Position numbers and translations under genes: made by a program. Below the pieces are notes generated by a model, which saw only the letters and a list, made by a program, of their open reading frames with translations, was not told where the DNA came from and made no database searches. From Sideroxydans lithotrophicus (GTDB taxonomy: Bacteria; Pseudomonadota; Gammaproteobacteria; Burkholderiales; Gallionellaceae), in contig DYJI01000001.1 of assembly GCA_020723185.1 (NCBI GenBank), positions 530,101 through 594,100 of the forward strand: a stretch of 64,000 nt of DNA, written 5' to 3'. Shown piece by piece: positions 56,939 to 64,000 of this stretch; the first letter of the stretch is position 1, and the number at the start of each line of letters is the position of its first letter.

Positions 56939-57795
56939 CACCGTTGCTGGCTGTCGGGCTGTCGGTGCTGTTGCATGTGTCGTGGAACCTGCTGACTCGC
57001 CGCACACATAGTGATGCCAATTTCCTGTGGTGGATCGTCGGTCTGCATGTGCTGACCTTCGCGCCGTTCGCTCTGCCGGGTTTTCTGCAGGCGGCGGCAC
57101 AGTCGCCGGTGCTGTATCTGTGTGCAGCGATCAGCGGTGTCGCCAACGGCCTGTATTTCCTCGGCCTGCGCGCGGCCTATCACACGGCTCCGGCCAGCGC
57201 GGTGTATCCCATGGTGCGCAGCTCGCCGCTGCTGATCGCGGTGATCGAGACCCTGTTCTTCGCGCGCGATTTCCCCCTCGCGTCCTGGCTCGCCATCCTC
57301 GTTGCGGCGGGCGGCCTGTGGCTGATCGCCACCAGCTCACACGACGGTGTGCGGCGATTGAGCAAAGCCTGGCCGTACGCACTGTTCGCCGCTGCGATGA
57401 CCGTGATCTACAGCCTTAGCGACAAAGTGGCCGCCGCACATCTGGATGGCTTGGATGTCGCGCTCGGTTACGTGTGCGTGAACTACGCCATCGGCTGGCT
57501 GTTCCTGTGCGGCGAGCAGAAGCATCGCACGCAGCGCTGGGTGCCTTCCGTCACGCCGTCGAAACGGTCATTGCTGATCGGTACGCTGGGCGTGGGCACC
57601 GCCTACGCGCTGGTGATCTATGCCATGCGCTGGTTGCCCGCCGCCTATGCGGTGACGCTGACCAACGCGGGCATCGTGCTCACCGTGCTGCTGGGCATCG
57701 TCTGGCTGAAGGAACACGAAGGCTGGCGTCAGCGTGCGGCGGGTGCGGTGCTGGTGGTGGTGGGGCTGGTCGGCGTCGGGGTGTTGTCCGCCTGA
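56935..57795 (+). CDS. EamA/DMT family transporter in phn operon
   Basis: This 286-residue protein has about ten membrane helices in two EamA halves (FLGLRAAYHTAPASAVYPMV in the first; VIYAMRWLPAAYAVTLTNAG in the second). ATGA overlap with phnP places it firmly in the C-P lyase operon, in the spot where enterobacterial operons end. Possible roles are export of the organic product or nucleobase, or import of a phosphonate; the sequence does not decide. The stop abuts the convergent chemoreceptor gene (TGATCA). Confidence 0.82.
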   Translation: MTPLLAVGLSVLLHVSWNLLTRRTHSDANFLWWIVGLHVLTFAPFALPGFLQAAAQSPVLYLCAAISGVANGLYFLGLRAAYHTAPASAVYPMVRSSPLLIAVIETLFFARDFPLASWLAILVAAGGLWLIATSSHDGVRRLSKAWPYALFAAAMTVIYSLSDKVAAAHLDGLDVALGYVCVNYAIGWLFLCGEQKHRTQRWVPSVTPSKRSLLIGTLGVGTAYALVIYAMRWLPAAYAVTLTNAGIVLTVLLGIVWLKEHEGWRQRAAGAVLVVVGLVGVGVLSA

Positions 57796-59412
57796 TCAGG
57801 CAGCCTTCGCCAGCTTGAACTGCCCGACGGTGTCGAACAGCATCCGGGAAGATTCCGCCAGCGTCAGCATCTCGTTGCGCGCCTGCTCGAAGCTGACGGC
57901 GGTGTCGGCGCTGATGGTGGCGACGGAATCGATGTTGCGCCAGATGTGTTCGCCGGCGGCGGACTGATCTTCGGTGGCGCTGGCGATCTGGCGCATCATG
58001 TCGGCAACGAGCAGCACCGCGTGCTCGATCTCCAGCAGCATCTGTCCCATACCTTCGCCGTGCAGCACGCCCTGTGCGACTTCCTGCTTGGCCAGTGTCA
58101 TCGCCTTGCTGGCACCGGCCGTCTCGCTCTCGATGATCTGCACGATCTGGTTGATGTCGGTGGTGGCATTGGCGGTGCGCTCGGCCAGCTTGCGCACCTC
58201 GTCGGCCACCACGGCGAAGCCGCGTCCCTGCTCACCGGCGCGCGCGGCTTCGATGGCGGCGTTCAGCGCCAGCAGGTTGGTCTGATCGGCGATATCCTTG
58301 ATGAGGGTGCTCACCGAACCGATCTGCTTGATCGACTGATGCAGCGCCTGCATGGTCTGCACCGAGGAAGCCACGGTCTGGTCGATCTGGTTCAGCGCCA
58401 CGATGGTGGCGCGGCCGGTGTCGCTGCCGGAGCGCACCAGATCCAGCGTCTTATTGGATGCGGCGGCGGCGTTGCCGGCATTGCTGGCGATGGTCTTGAT
58501 GGTGTTGCCCATGCCTTCGATGGCATCGCTCACCTCGGACGCCCTGGCCGATTGTTCCTTGGCGTTTGCGGTGACCGAGTGTGCCATCTGGCTCACGCCG
58601 TGCGCGGTGCGCTGCGTCTGGTCGGCAGAGGTGTGCACCTCGTGCAGGATGTCCTGGAAGCGCGCGATGAAATTGTTGATGGTGGTGGCGAGATGGCTGA
58701 TCTCGTCGTTGTTGTACACCGGCAGGCGACGGCTCAGGTCGCCGTTGTGCAGATGGGTGATCTCGTCGATGATGGCTTCCAGTCGTTTGCGCAGGTGCTG
58801 ACCGAACAGGGTCTGCGACACCAGCGTCAGCAGCCCCAGCAACAGCATCGGCGCCAGCACGATCCATAGCAGGTCATTCATGCCGCTGCGGATGCTCAGG
58901 GCCGACGCGGCTTCAAGTTCCTTGTTAGCCAGCACCATCCCGTCCAGACTTTGCACGACGGGCTCCAGATACATGCCGTAGATCGCATCCGGGATCACCA
59001 GCGCATCTTCCGGGCTGGTCGCCGCGATCTTGATCGCGCTGCGGAAGCCCTTGGTGTAGGCCGCCCATTGTTCGGCTATCTCCTGCAACTGTTTCTGCAT
59101 GTCCGCATCGCTCGTCGCTTCAGTGATGCGCTGCAGCGATGCGGCGATGTCGGCGCCCGCCTGTTGCAACTGCGCCTCACTCTCGACCATCACCGGATCG
59201 GCGCGGCTCACCGCCAGCGCGGTCGCCTTGATCTCGATCAGGCTCTTGGATGTGGTCTGCAGCGACTGGTAAACGCGGAACTCCTGACGCAGATGGTTCA
59301 GGTTCAGCATCACGAACACGATCACCGCCAGCATGCCGAGCAGCGACAGGCCGGTCATCAAACGCAACTGGTGTTGCAGGGTGAGCTTCTTGAGCGGTGA
59401 GAATAGCGTCAT
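57796..59412 (-). CDS. methyl-accepting chemotaxis protein
   Basis: This 538-residue receptor has a first membrane helix at about residues 20-38 and a helical-bundle periplasmic domain (about 39-185, in the style of 4HB_MCP). The second helix follows at about 186-208, then HAMP (about 210-262) and the signalling domain with hairpin tip [19 protein letters not shown]. There is no C-terminal CheR/CheB pentapeptide (it ends QFKLAKAA). The ligand is unknown. It is transcribed away from an 18-base dyad at 59436-59453. Confidence 0.92.
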   Translation of the reverse strand: MTLFSPLKKLTLQHQLRLMTGLSLLGMLAVIVFVMLNLNHLRQEFRVYQSLQTTSKSLIEIKATALAVSRADPVMVESEAQLQQAGADIAASLQRITEATSDADMQKQLQEIAEQWAAYTKGFRSAIKIAATSPEDALVIPDAIYGMYLEPVVQSLDGMVLANKELEAASALSIRSGMNDLLWIVLAPMLLLGLLTLVSQTLFGQHLRKRLEAIIDEITHLHNGDLSRRLPVYNNDEISHLATTINNFIARFQDILHEVHTSADQTQRTAHGVSQMAHSVTANAKEQSARASEVSDAIEGMGNTIKTIASNAGNAAAASNKTLDLVRSGSDTGRATIVALNQIDQTVASSVQTMQALHQSIKQIGSVSTLIKDIADQTNLLALNAAIEAARAGEQGRGFAVVADEVRKLAERTANATTDINQIVQIIESETAGASKAMTLAKQEVAQGVLHGEGMGQMLLEIEHAVLLVADMMRQIASATEDQSAAGEHIWRNIDSVATISADTAVSFEQARNEMLTLAESSRMLFDTVGQFKLAKAA

Positions 59413-59435
59413 GGTCGTGTACTCCGAAGGATAAA

Positions 59436-59453
59436 TATAAGAAGAATCTTATA
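59436..59453. repeat. 18-bp dyad upstream of chemoreceptor gene
   Basis: A perfect inverted repeat TATAAGA-AGAA-TCTTATA lies 24 bases before the chemoreceptor start. It is A+T-rich, unlike the surroundings, and sits where the promoter should be, so it may be a regulator site. Confidence 0.45.
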
Positions 59454-59537
59454 GACTGTTTGTTGCAGTCCCGTGAATACGGTGCAGCCGCTAGATGATC
59501 TGAAGGGACAATAGTTGATCAGCGCACCCAGAGCCGT

Positions 59538-60131
59538 TCATCGCGTGGCGAGCCGGGTCGCTTGCGGGCATTTGCCGGATAGCTCGGCGTTTTGTTCTTC
59601 GGCCAAACGGGCGATCTCACCGAAGCGTTTTTCCAGATCGTGTTTGGCGAAGTGGTCGATGATGAACAGCGGCAGCAAGGTGTCCGGTTCCCATCGGCCT
59701 TCGAATCGCAGTGTGCTGCCGGATGGGGTCGGTTCGATCAGCCAATGACCGCTGAAGGATTTTGAATCGCCGGATAGTTGGGTGAAGGTCAGTTTGTTGT
59801 TGGGGTATTCGGTGAATTCCATCACCGAGTGCAGGTGGATGCGCATGAACAGCACGCGCTCTTCGGCGGTGCGCTCGACTTTCACTGTGTTATCCGACTC
59901 GCGGTAGGCCTTGGAATCGAGGATGCCGGGCAGCTTGGTGGCGGACTCGTAATCGGTGAGATAAAGGTATGCCGCACATTGCGATAGCGAGGTATCGAAG
60001 CGGGCGTTGAGCAGATAGGTGCCGCCGTTCCTTTGTACTTCGACCTGCAGTGCATTATCGCCGGAGAGCGGAGTGGCATTGGCAGCAAGTGCCAGAAATA
60101 GTGCGACGACCGATATCGATGTGCGCTTCAT
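59538..60131 (-). CDS. exported START/SRPBCC-like protein
   Basis: This 197-residue protein has signal peptide MKRTSISVVALFLALAANA and a single domain with the SRPBCC style of lipid/aromatic-binding START-like proteins (RFDTSLSQCAAYLYLTDYES near the start, then HWLIEPTPSGSTLRFEGRW). Two cysteines are present. Function unknown; perhaps periplasmic lipid handling. The 125 bases between it and the chemoreceptor gene hold only the dyad noted separately. Confidence 0.6.
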   Translation of the reverse strand: MKRTSISVVALFLALAANATPLSGDNALQVEVQRNGGTYLLNARFDTSLSQCAAYLYLTDYESATKLPGILDSKAYRESDNTVKVERTAEERVLFMRIHLHSVMEFTEYPNNKLTFTQLSGDSKSFSGHWLIEPTPSGSTLRFEGRWEPDTLLPLFIIDHFAKHDLEKRFGEIARLAEEQNAELSGKCPQATRLATR

Positions 60132-60376
60132 GCCGCATGTTTATAGACCTGTCGCATGAAAAGTATGTGAAGGATGCAATACAGTTTGATGATGCCATCC
60201 TCTCGATTGAGGGGATGATCTTGCAGCCGTAAAATCTTCCAGATTCTCTGCGGCATTAATATATTGTTAACGGAAGTCATCCAGAATATGGCGCTCTGGA
60301 ATGATCCAATGCCACATGGACGGCGAAAGGTCGCCCGATTGATCCCCTTGTAATCCGCTATTGCCGCACGATAAAT

Positions 60377-60799
60377 ATGCCCATGACGATTCCGATCCTC
60401 CCCGAAAGCAAATGCTCCAGCTGCAAGACCTCAAGTTGCTGCACCTACATCACCCAGCCTATCAAGAAGCCCCGCGATCAAAGCGATTACAAGAATCTGC
60501 TCTGGCAGGTCTCGCATGAGAACGTTTCGGTTTTCAAGGACGGAGACGGCTGGTATCTGATGATCGACGGAAGGTGCGAGCATCTTCAACCCGACGGGCG
60601 CTGCGGGATCTATGAGAGCCGCCCCGATGCATGCCGGGAGCATAGCGACGAGTCATGCGAATTCGACAGGGTGCTCTCGGCTGATTTCAAGCTGTTCTTC
60701 CCGACGTATGAATCCTTGCTGGCGCATTGCAGGAAGAAATTCAAGGATTGGGGGAAAGAGGAAGTCGAACCCAAGAAAAAATCAAAGAAGAAATCCTGA
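60377..60799 (+). CDS. YkgJ-family cysteine cluster protein
   Basis: This 140-residue protein has a cysteine cluster KCSSC-x4-CC near the N-terminus, then GRC, GRCGIYESRPDACR and SCEF, the pattern of the YkgJ/UPF0153 family thought to bind zinc or an iron-sulfur cluster. The lysine-rich C-terminus (KKKSKKKS) is unusual. The 245 bases upstream hold no gene I can support. Two ATGs (60377, 60383) are possible starts. Confidence 0.75.
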   Translation: MPMTIPILPESKCSSCKTSSCCTYITQPIKKPRDQSDYKNLLWQVSHENVSVFKDGDGWYLMIDGRCEHLQPDGRCGIYESRPDACREHSDESCEFDRVLSADFKLFFPTYESLLAHCRKKFKDWGKEEVEPKKKSKKKS

Positions 60800-60831
60800 A
60801 AGCGCTGAATGGATCAGCGCTTCCCTGGAAC

Positions 60832-61365
60832 CTAGACTAACAGGAACGACACCCAGGCGATCATCGCCCCCAGCGCCGCACCGGCCAGCACATCGCTGGG
60901 ATAGTGCAGCCCGAGGATGGGTCGCGACAGGGCGACCATGCTGGTGAACGGCACCAGCAGCCAGAACAGGCCGGGGTAGTAAGACAGCGCAACCAGGGTG
61001 AACACCACCGAGTGCAGCGTGTGGCCGGAAGGGAAGCTGAACTGGTCCAGCGTCTTGCCCACGCACTGGATGGCGGGGTAGACGTTGAAGGGGCGCGGAC
61101 GCAAGGTCTTGCCCTTGATGAGTTTGTACAGCACGGTGCCGGTCAGGCCCGCGCCCAGCATGTGCAACACGGCGGGCACTGCCTCGTAACCATCCTGCAG
61201 CAGGAAAGAGATCATCAGCACATACCAGAACACGCCGTCGCCCAAGCGGCTGGCGAGGCGGAACAGGTTGCGCACGGTGAAGCTGCGGCTCTGCCGGTTG
61301 CAGAGCACGCACAGGTCGACGTCGAACTTCTTAATCTGTTGCAGCGGAGAGCTCAGGTTGGCCAT
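60832..61365 (-). CDS. PAP2 family phosphatase
   Basis: This 177-residue membrane protein has about five helices and all three PAP2 motifs: KGKTLRPRP, PSGHT and SRPILGLHYPSD (S-R-x5-H-x3-D). It probably dephosphorylates a lipid phosphate such as phosphatidic acid or undecaprenyl pyrophosphate. It overlaps the upstream glycosyltransferase gene by 35 bases, so they form one transcription unit. Confidence 0.87.
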   Translation of the reverse strand: MANLSSPLQQIKKFDVDLCVLCNRQSRSFTVRNLFRLASRLGDGVFWYVLMISFLLQDGYEAVPAVLHMLGAGLTGTVLYKLIKGKTLRPRPFNVYPAIQCVGKTLDQFSFPSGHTLHSVVFTLVALSYYPGLFWLLVPFTSMVALSRPILGLHYPSDVLAGAALGAMIAWVSFLLV

Positions 61366-62554
61366 GTTTCACTCCCTGTGAACGAACGGTGTCCAGCAGT
61401 ACAGCTTCCATCTGCCCCATGATGTGTTCCCAGGTCAGCGATTCCACGGTGTCGCGTGCGGTCTTGCCCAAGCGGCGCACGCGCGGCAGATCGTTCGCCA
61501 GCGTGCGTGCCTCGGCGATGAAGGCATCGCTGTCGGCAAAGGTCGCCAGCAGGCCGTTCACATCATGCTTGATGTGTTGCTGCGCGGCGGCGTAGTTGTA
61601 GGCCAGCGTCGCCAGCCCGCTTGCCATCGCCTCGACGGTCACGTTGCCGTAGGTCTCGGTCAGGCTGGGGTAGAGGAAGATGTCGCCCGAAGCGTAGTGA
61701 CGCGCCAGTGCCTCGCCGGTCTGCATGCCCGCGAAGATCACATGCGGATGCTGTTTCTGCAGCTCGGCGCGTGCCGGGCCGTCGCCCACCATCACCAGAC
61801 GCAGCAGCGGGTTGATCTTGCGCATCTGCTCGAACGCCTGGATCACCACCTGCAGGTTCTTCTCCGGCGCGATGCGGCTCACCAGCATCACCACCGGCGT
61901 CTCATCGTCCGCGTTCCATGAGGCGCGCAGTTCCGCATCGCGCTTGGCCGGATGGAACAACTCCGTATCCACCCCGCGCGACACCACCAGCACGTTCTGA
62001 TAACCCTCGTGTTCCAGCTGCTGTTGCAGCGAAGCAGTGGGCACCAGCGTGCAGGCCGACTTGTTGTGAAAGTGGCGCAGATAAGCCGCAATCGGCTTCT
62101 TCAACAGGCCGATGCCGTAGTGCTGCGTGTAATTGTGAAAGTTGGTGTGGAAGTCCGTGCTCACCGGGATCGCCAGCTTGCGCGCCGCCGACAACGCCGA
62201 CCAGCCCAGCGGCCCCTCGGTCGCGATGTGCACCACGTCCGGCCGCTGCGCGCGCCACAACTTTAGCAGCAGATTCTTCGCAGGCAGTCCGGATTTTAGC
62301 TCCGGGTAACCGGGGATAGGCATGCCCGACACTAGCGTCTCCGCATAGCTGCCCTCGACGGCCGGCGCATCCTGCTTGCCCTGACGCGGGCGGATCATAT
62401 GGATGCGATGCCCGCGCTTGAGCAGCCCGTGCACCATGCGACCGATGGTGATCGCCACGCCGTTCACTTCCGGCACGTAGGTTTCGGTAACCAGCGCGAT
62501 ACTCAGCGCCGGCGCGACTTGGAGAGTTTCGTTCGGTGTATTCATGGCGCGCAT
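61331..62554 (-). CDS. GT4 family glycosyltransferase (MgtA-like)
   Basis: This 407-residue GT-B enzyme has an N-terminal acceptor domain with VTETYVPEVNGVAITIGRM and a C-terminal nucleotide-sugar domain with SRIAPEKNL and the E-x7-E motif ETYGNVTVE. The style is that of alpha-mannosyl/glucosyl transferases acting on diacylglycerol or phosphatidylinositol lipids. With the PAP2 gene it may make a glycolipid. The ATG at 62545 is an alternative start. The donor and acceptor cannot be read from sequence. Confidence 0.8.
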   Translation of the reverse strand: MRAMNTPNETLQVAPALSIALVTETYVPEVNGVAITIGRMVHGLLKRGHRIHMIRPRQGKQDAPAVEGSYAETLVSGMPIPGYPELKSGLPAKNLLLKLWRAQRPDVVHIATEGPLGWSALSAARKLAIPVSTDFHTNFHNYTQHYGIGLLKKPIAAYLRHFHNKSACTLVPTASLQQQLEHEGYQNVLVVSRGVDTELFHPAKRDAELRASWNADDETPVVMLVSRIAPEKNLQVVIQAFEQMRKINPLLRLVMVGDGPARAELQKQHPHVIFAGMQTGEALARHYASGDIFLYPSLTETYGNVTVEAMASGLATLAYNYAAAQQHIKHDVNGLLATFADSDAFIAEARTLANDLPRVRRLGKTARDTVESLTWEHIMGQMEAVLLDTVRSQGVKHGQPELSAATD

Positions 62555-62791
62555 CGTGGCGCGGGGACATGAATATTTGATTACGGGGGGGTGAAGAGTT
62601 TGTGACGGGAGAGGATGGCGAAGGCGGTAGGCTTTATAGGTAACTTAAATCTATATATTTCGGCATATGGTTTTTAGGTGGAATTGCTGCTACGGTTCGC
62701 CCCGATGTCTTTGAATCTTCAACGGGTTACTTTAGTGGAGTTTGCTTGGCAAACTAATTGAGCCATTAAATTTACAACAAGGGTGGAATAA

Positions 62792-63949
62792 GTGTTTGAT
62801 GATTACGACTATAAGAGCGATACCAGAATAGCGATTCGATTTGTCCAAGAGCGAGACGAGCCAATGTATCCGTGGGAAATCGGGGGGTTCTTGGAAAGTA
62901 TCAATACGCTGTACTACAAATTTGATTTACTAAATTCAATAAGTTCGGCACTAACAGAAGGCATCAAACCATCTGACATCTTCGTATTTGATAAGTCACT
63001 TCCCTTATACAAACGCTACTCGAAATTGAACTTGCTTGAGGAATCCAATGCAGCAAGTCATTTCTATTCAATTGGACTTCCATACCCACTTTTTCCGAAT
63101 CAAGACATTTATGAATATAACCTGCTTTACCAGGCGTTTTATACGGTTAATTCTTTTCTATTAAAAGAGCATGTTCGCCCCTTGGCTATAAATAACATCG
63201 CCTTGATATATAGAGAAATGAGAACAGAGGGGTTGGATGTAGCTGAAACGTTCATTATTGATTTAGCTGAAGACCGAGCAAAGAAGAGTTTTCAGCAATC
63301 AAAGAAGCTAAACAAAAAGCTCCTCACTAGAGAAAAGATTTCAAGCGCCCTTGATAAATATAAAGTCCGGAAAGCGAAAATCCTTTCTGATGTGGCATAT
63401 ATTCAGAGCCTGAACAATGATAGATGCCAAGAAATTATTGAATCGGATAAAAGAGATGATAAGAACATTTCTAAAATCCTTTTAGCATTTTTCCAGTATT
63501 TCGAGAAAACATCTAGGCCACTTGTTTGCGCAAGGGTTGCTGAAGGGAAGTTTCGAGTACTTGGTCGTTCGTTAGTAAATAAGCGCGAAAAAAATGGCTT
63601 AGAACTTAAAGAAGCTACTAGAAGGAGTCCGTTTGGAGCGCTCTTTGAGTGTGGCGCGACTATGCTGCAGGCTATTAGTGGTGAGAGTAGAGCGGCAGAA
63701 CTTCACCAACTCGAACTCGAAAAGAAAAGAACTGAAATCGCTGTCGAGAAGGAAAAATTGGCAGGAGAGAGGTTGAAGAATTTTAAATTGGCAATGGAGC
63801 TGCAGAATGAAATTGACGCTGCTGCGAGAGGATCAGATATTCAGGCAATTCGTAAGGTCCCTGATTCGTATCTTAAGGAGCGAATTTTGAAGACATATCA
63901 AGGCCAAGAGAGGCATGCTGTATCAATGTTAACAAGCAAAGGGATCTGA
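62792..63949 (+). CDS. hypothetical protein in A+T-rich DNA, possibly truncated
   Basis: This 385-residue protein starts with GTG preceded by GGGTGGA. It is rich in Lys, Asn, Ile and Glu, with A+T-rich codons unlike the rest of the window, a sign of recent transfer. The N-terminal 100 residues look globular; about 160-215 and 295-345 are charged helices, the second a likely coiled coil (HQLELEKKRTEIAVEKEKLA). No family recognised. The stop codon TGA is also the first three bases of an apparent IS end, so the natural C-terminus may have been lost. Confidence 0.7.
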   Translation: MFDDYDYKSDTRIAIRFVQERDEPMYPWEIGGFLESINTLYYKFDLLNSISSALTEGIKPSDIFVFDKSLPLYKRYSKLNLLEESNAASHFYSIGLPYPLFPNQDIYEYNLLYQAFYTVNSFLLKEHVRPLAINNIALIYREMRTEGLDVAETFIIDLAEDRAKKSFQQSKKLNKKLLTREKISSALDKYKVRKAKILSDVAYIQSLNNDRCQEIIESDKRDDKNISKILLAFFQYFEKTSRPLVCARVAEGKFRVLGRSLVNKREKNGLELKEATRRSPFGALFECGATMLQAISGESRAAELHQLELEKKRTEIAVEKEKLAGERLKNFKLAMELQNEIDAAARGSDIQAIRKVPDSYLKERILKTYQGQERHAVSMLTSKGI

Positions 63950-64000
63950 CCTGCTCCAGACTTTTCGGACCACGTAAAACTTGAGAGGATGGCTTCCTTG
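63947..64000. mobile_element. possible terminal inverted repeat of an IS3-family element (partial)
   Basis: TGACCTGCTCCAGACTTTTC followed by GGACCAC has the TGA-x-CTGC-x-CC-xxx-TTTT-x-GGAC pattern seen at ends of IS3-family elements. It begins within the stop codon of the A+T-rich gene and runs to the window end. No transposase is in view, so this is a pattern call only. Confidence 0.4.

Noticed and set aside
60348..60376. TTGTAA and GATAAA before the cysteine-cluster gene
   Set aside because: The -10 would touch the start codon, so these cannot both be right.

Overview
The window is a dense stretch of a chromosome from a Gram-negative bacterium with a high G+C content. It carries outer-membrane genes (MSHA pilus secretin, LolA, two small beta-barrels, lipoproteins). 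The combination of an MSHA pilus operon with MshQ, a bioBFHCD operon and the ftsK-lolA-rarA-serS order points to a betaproteobacterium. My best guess is the Nitrosomonadales/Gallionellaceae, but that is an impression from protein style and not a computed placement.

Layout. (1) 1-9565: the end of a type IV MSHA pilus cluster, with a partial mshQ followed by a tightly overlapping run mshI, a PilN-like mshI2, mshJ, mshK, mshL, mshM and mshN. (2) 9562-17885: comF on the minus strand, then a divergent bioB-F-H-C-D run that continues with overlapping stops and starts into a TauE/SafE-like membrane protein, a SCO1-like copper protein and a hybrid sensor kinase. (3) 18013-25687: LuxR-type response regulator, ftsK, lolA, rarA, serS, a K+ channel and a small membrane protein. 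(4) 25699-34944: a MltF-like lytic transglycosylase on the minus strand, tRNA-Ser(CGA) with a terminator, a small unknown gene, dnaE and a very large CBS-PAS-GGDEF-EAL protein. (5) 35098-42430: an envelope locus of two paralogous beta-barrel proteins and six exported or lipid-anchored proteins, including a FecR-domain protein, LPP20-domain proteins, a 50-residue lipoprotein and a transglutaminase-like protein. I cannot match this set to a described system. (6) 42427-45138: SulP transporter and glucokinase on the minus strand. (7) 45187-57795: phosphorus acquisition. This holds a zinc-dependent phospholipase C behind an 11-bp-phased Pho-box-like array, then a complete C-P lyase operon phnF-D-C-E / G-H-I-J-K-L-M-N-P ending in an EamA-type transporter. 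(8) 57796-62554: a chemoreceptor, a START-like exported protein, a cysteine-cluster protein, a PAP2 phosphatase and a GT4 glycosyltransferase. (9) 62555-64000: A+T-rich DNA with an unknown gene whose stop codon coincides with what looks like the end of an IS3-family element running out of the window.

How the parts fit. The phn genes import phosphonates (PhnDCE) and break the C-P bond (PhnGHIJ with PhnKLMNP). A repeated TAGACATCTA element upstream of both phnF and phnG fits the HutC/PhnF operator consensus, suggesting one repressor controls both halves. Pho-box-like sequences near the phospholipase gene and phnF suggest phosphate-starvation control over phosphonates and phospholipids.

The most unusual signal is in region 5. 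The FecR protein's C-terminus and the transglutaminase-like protein's N-terminus share an aromatic coiled-coil pattern (F-x2-Y-[KR], with phenylalanines at +18 and +29). A shorter related W-x2-[FY]-R-A pattern is shared by the adjacent LPP20 lipoprotein and the 50-residue lipoprotein. Four neighbouring exported proteins therefore appear to carry related helical segments, as expected of parts of one envelope complex. No intergenic stretch exceeds 300 bases without an annotated feature; no CRISPR array, rRNA or riboswitch was seen.
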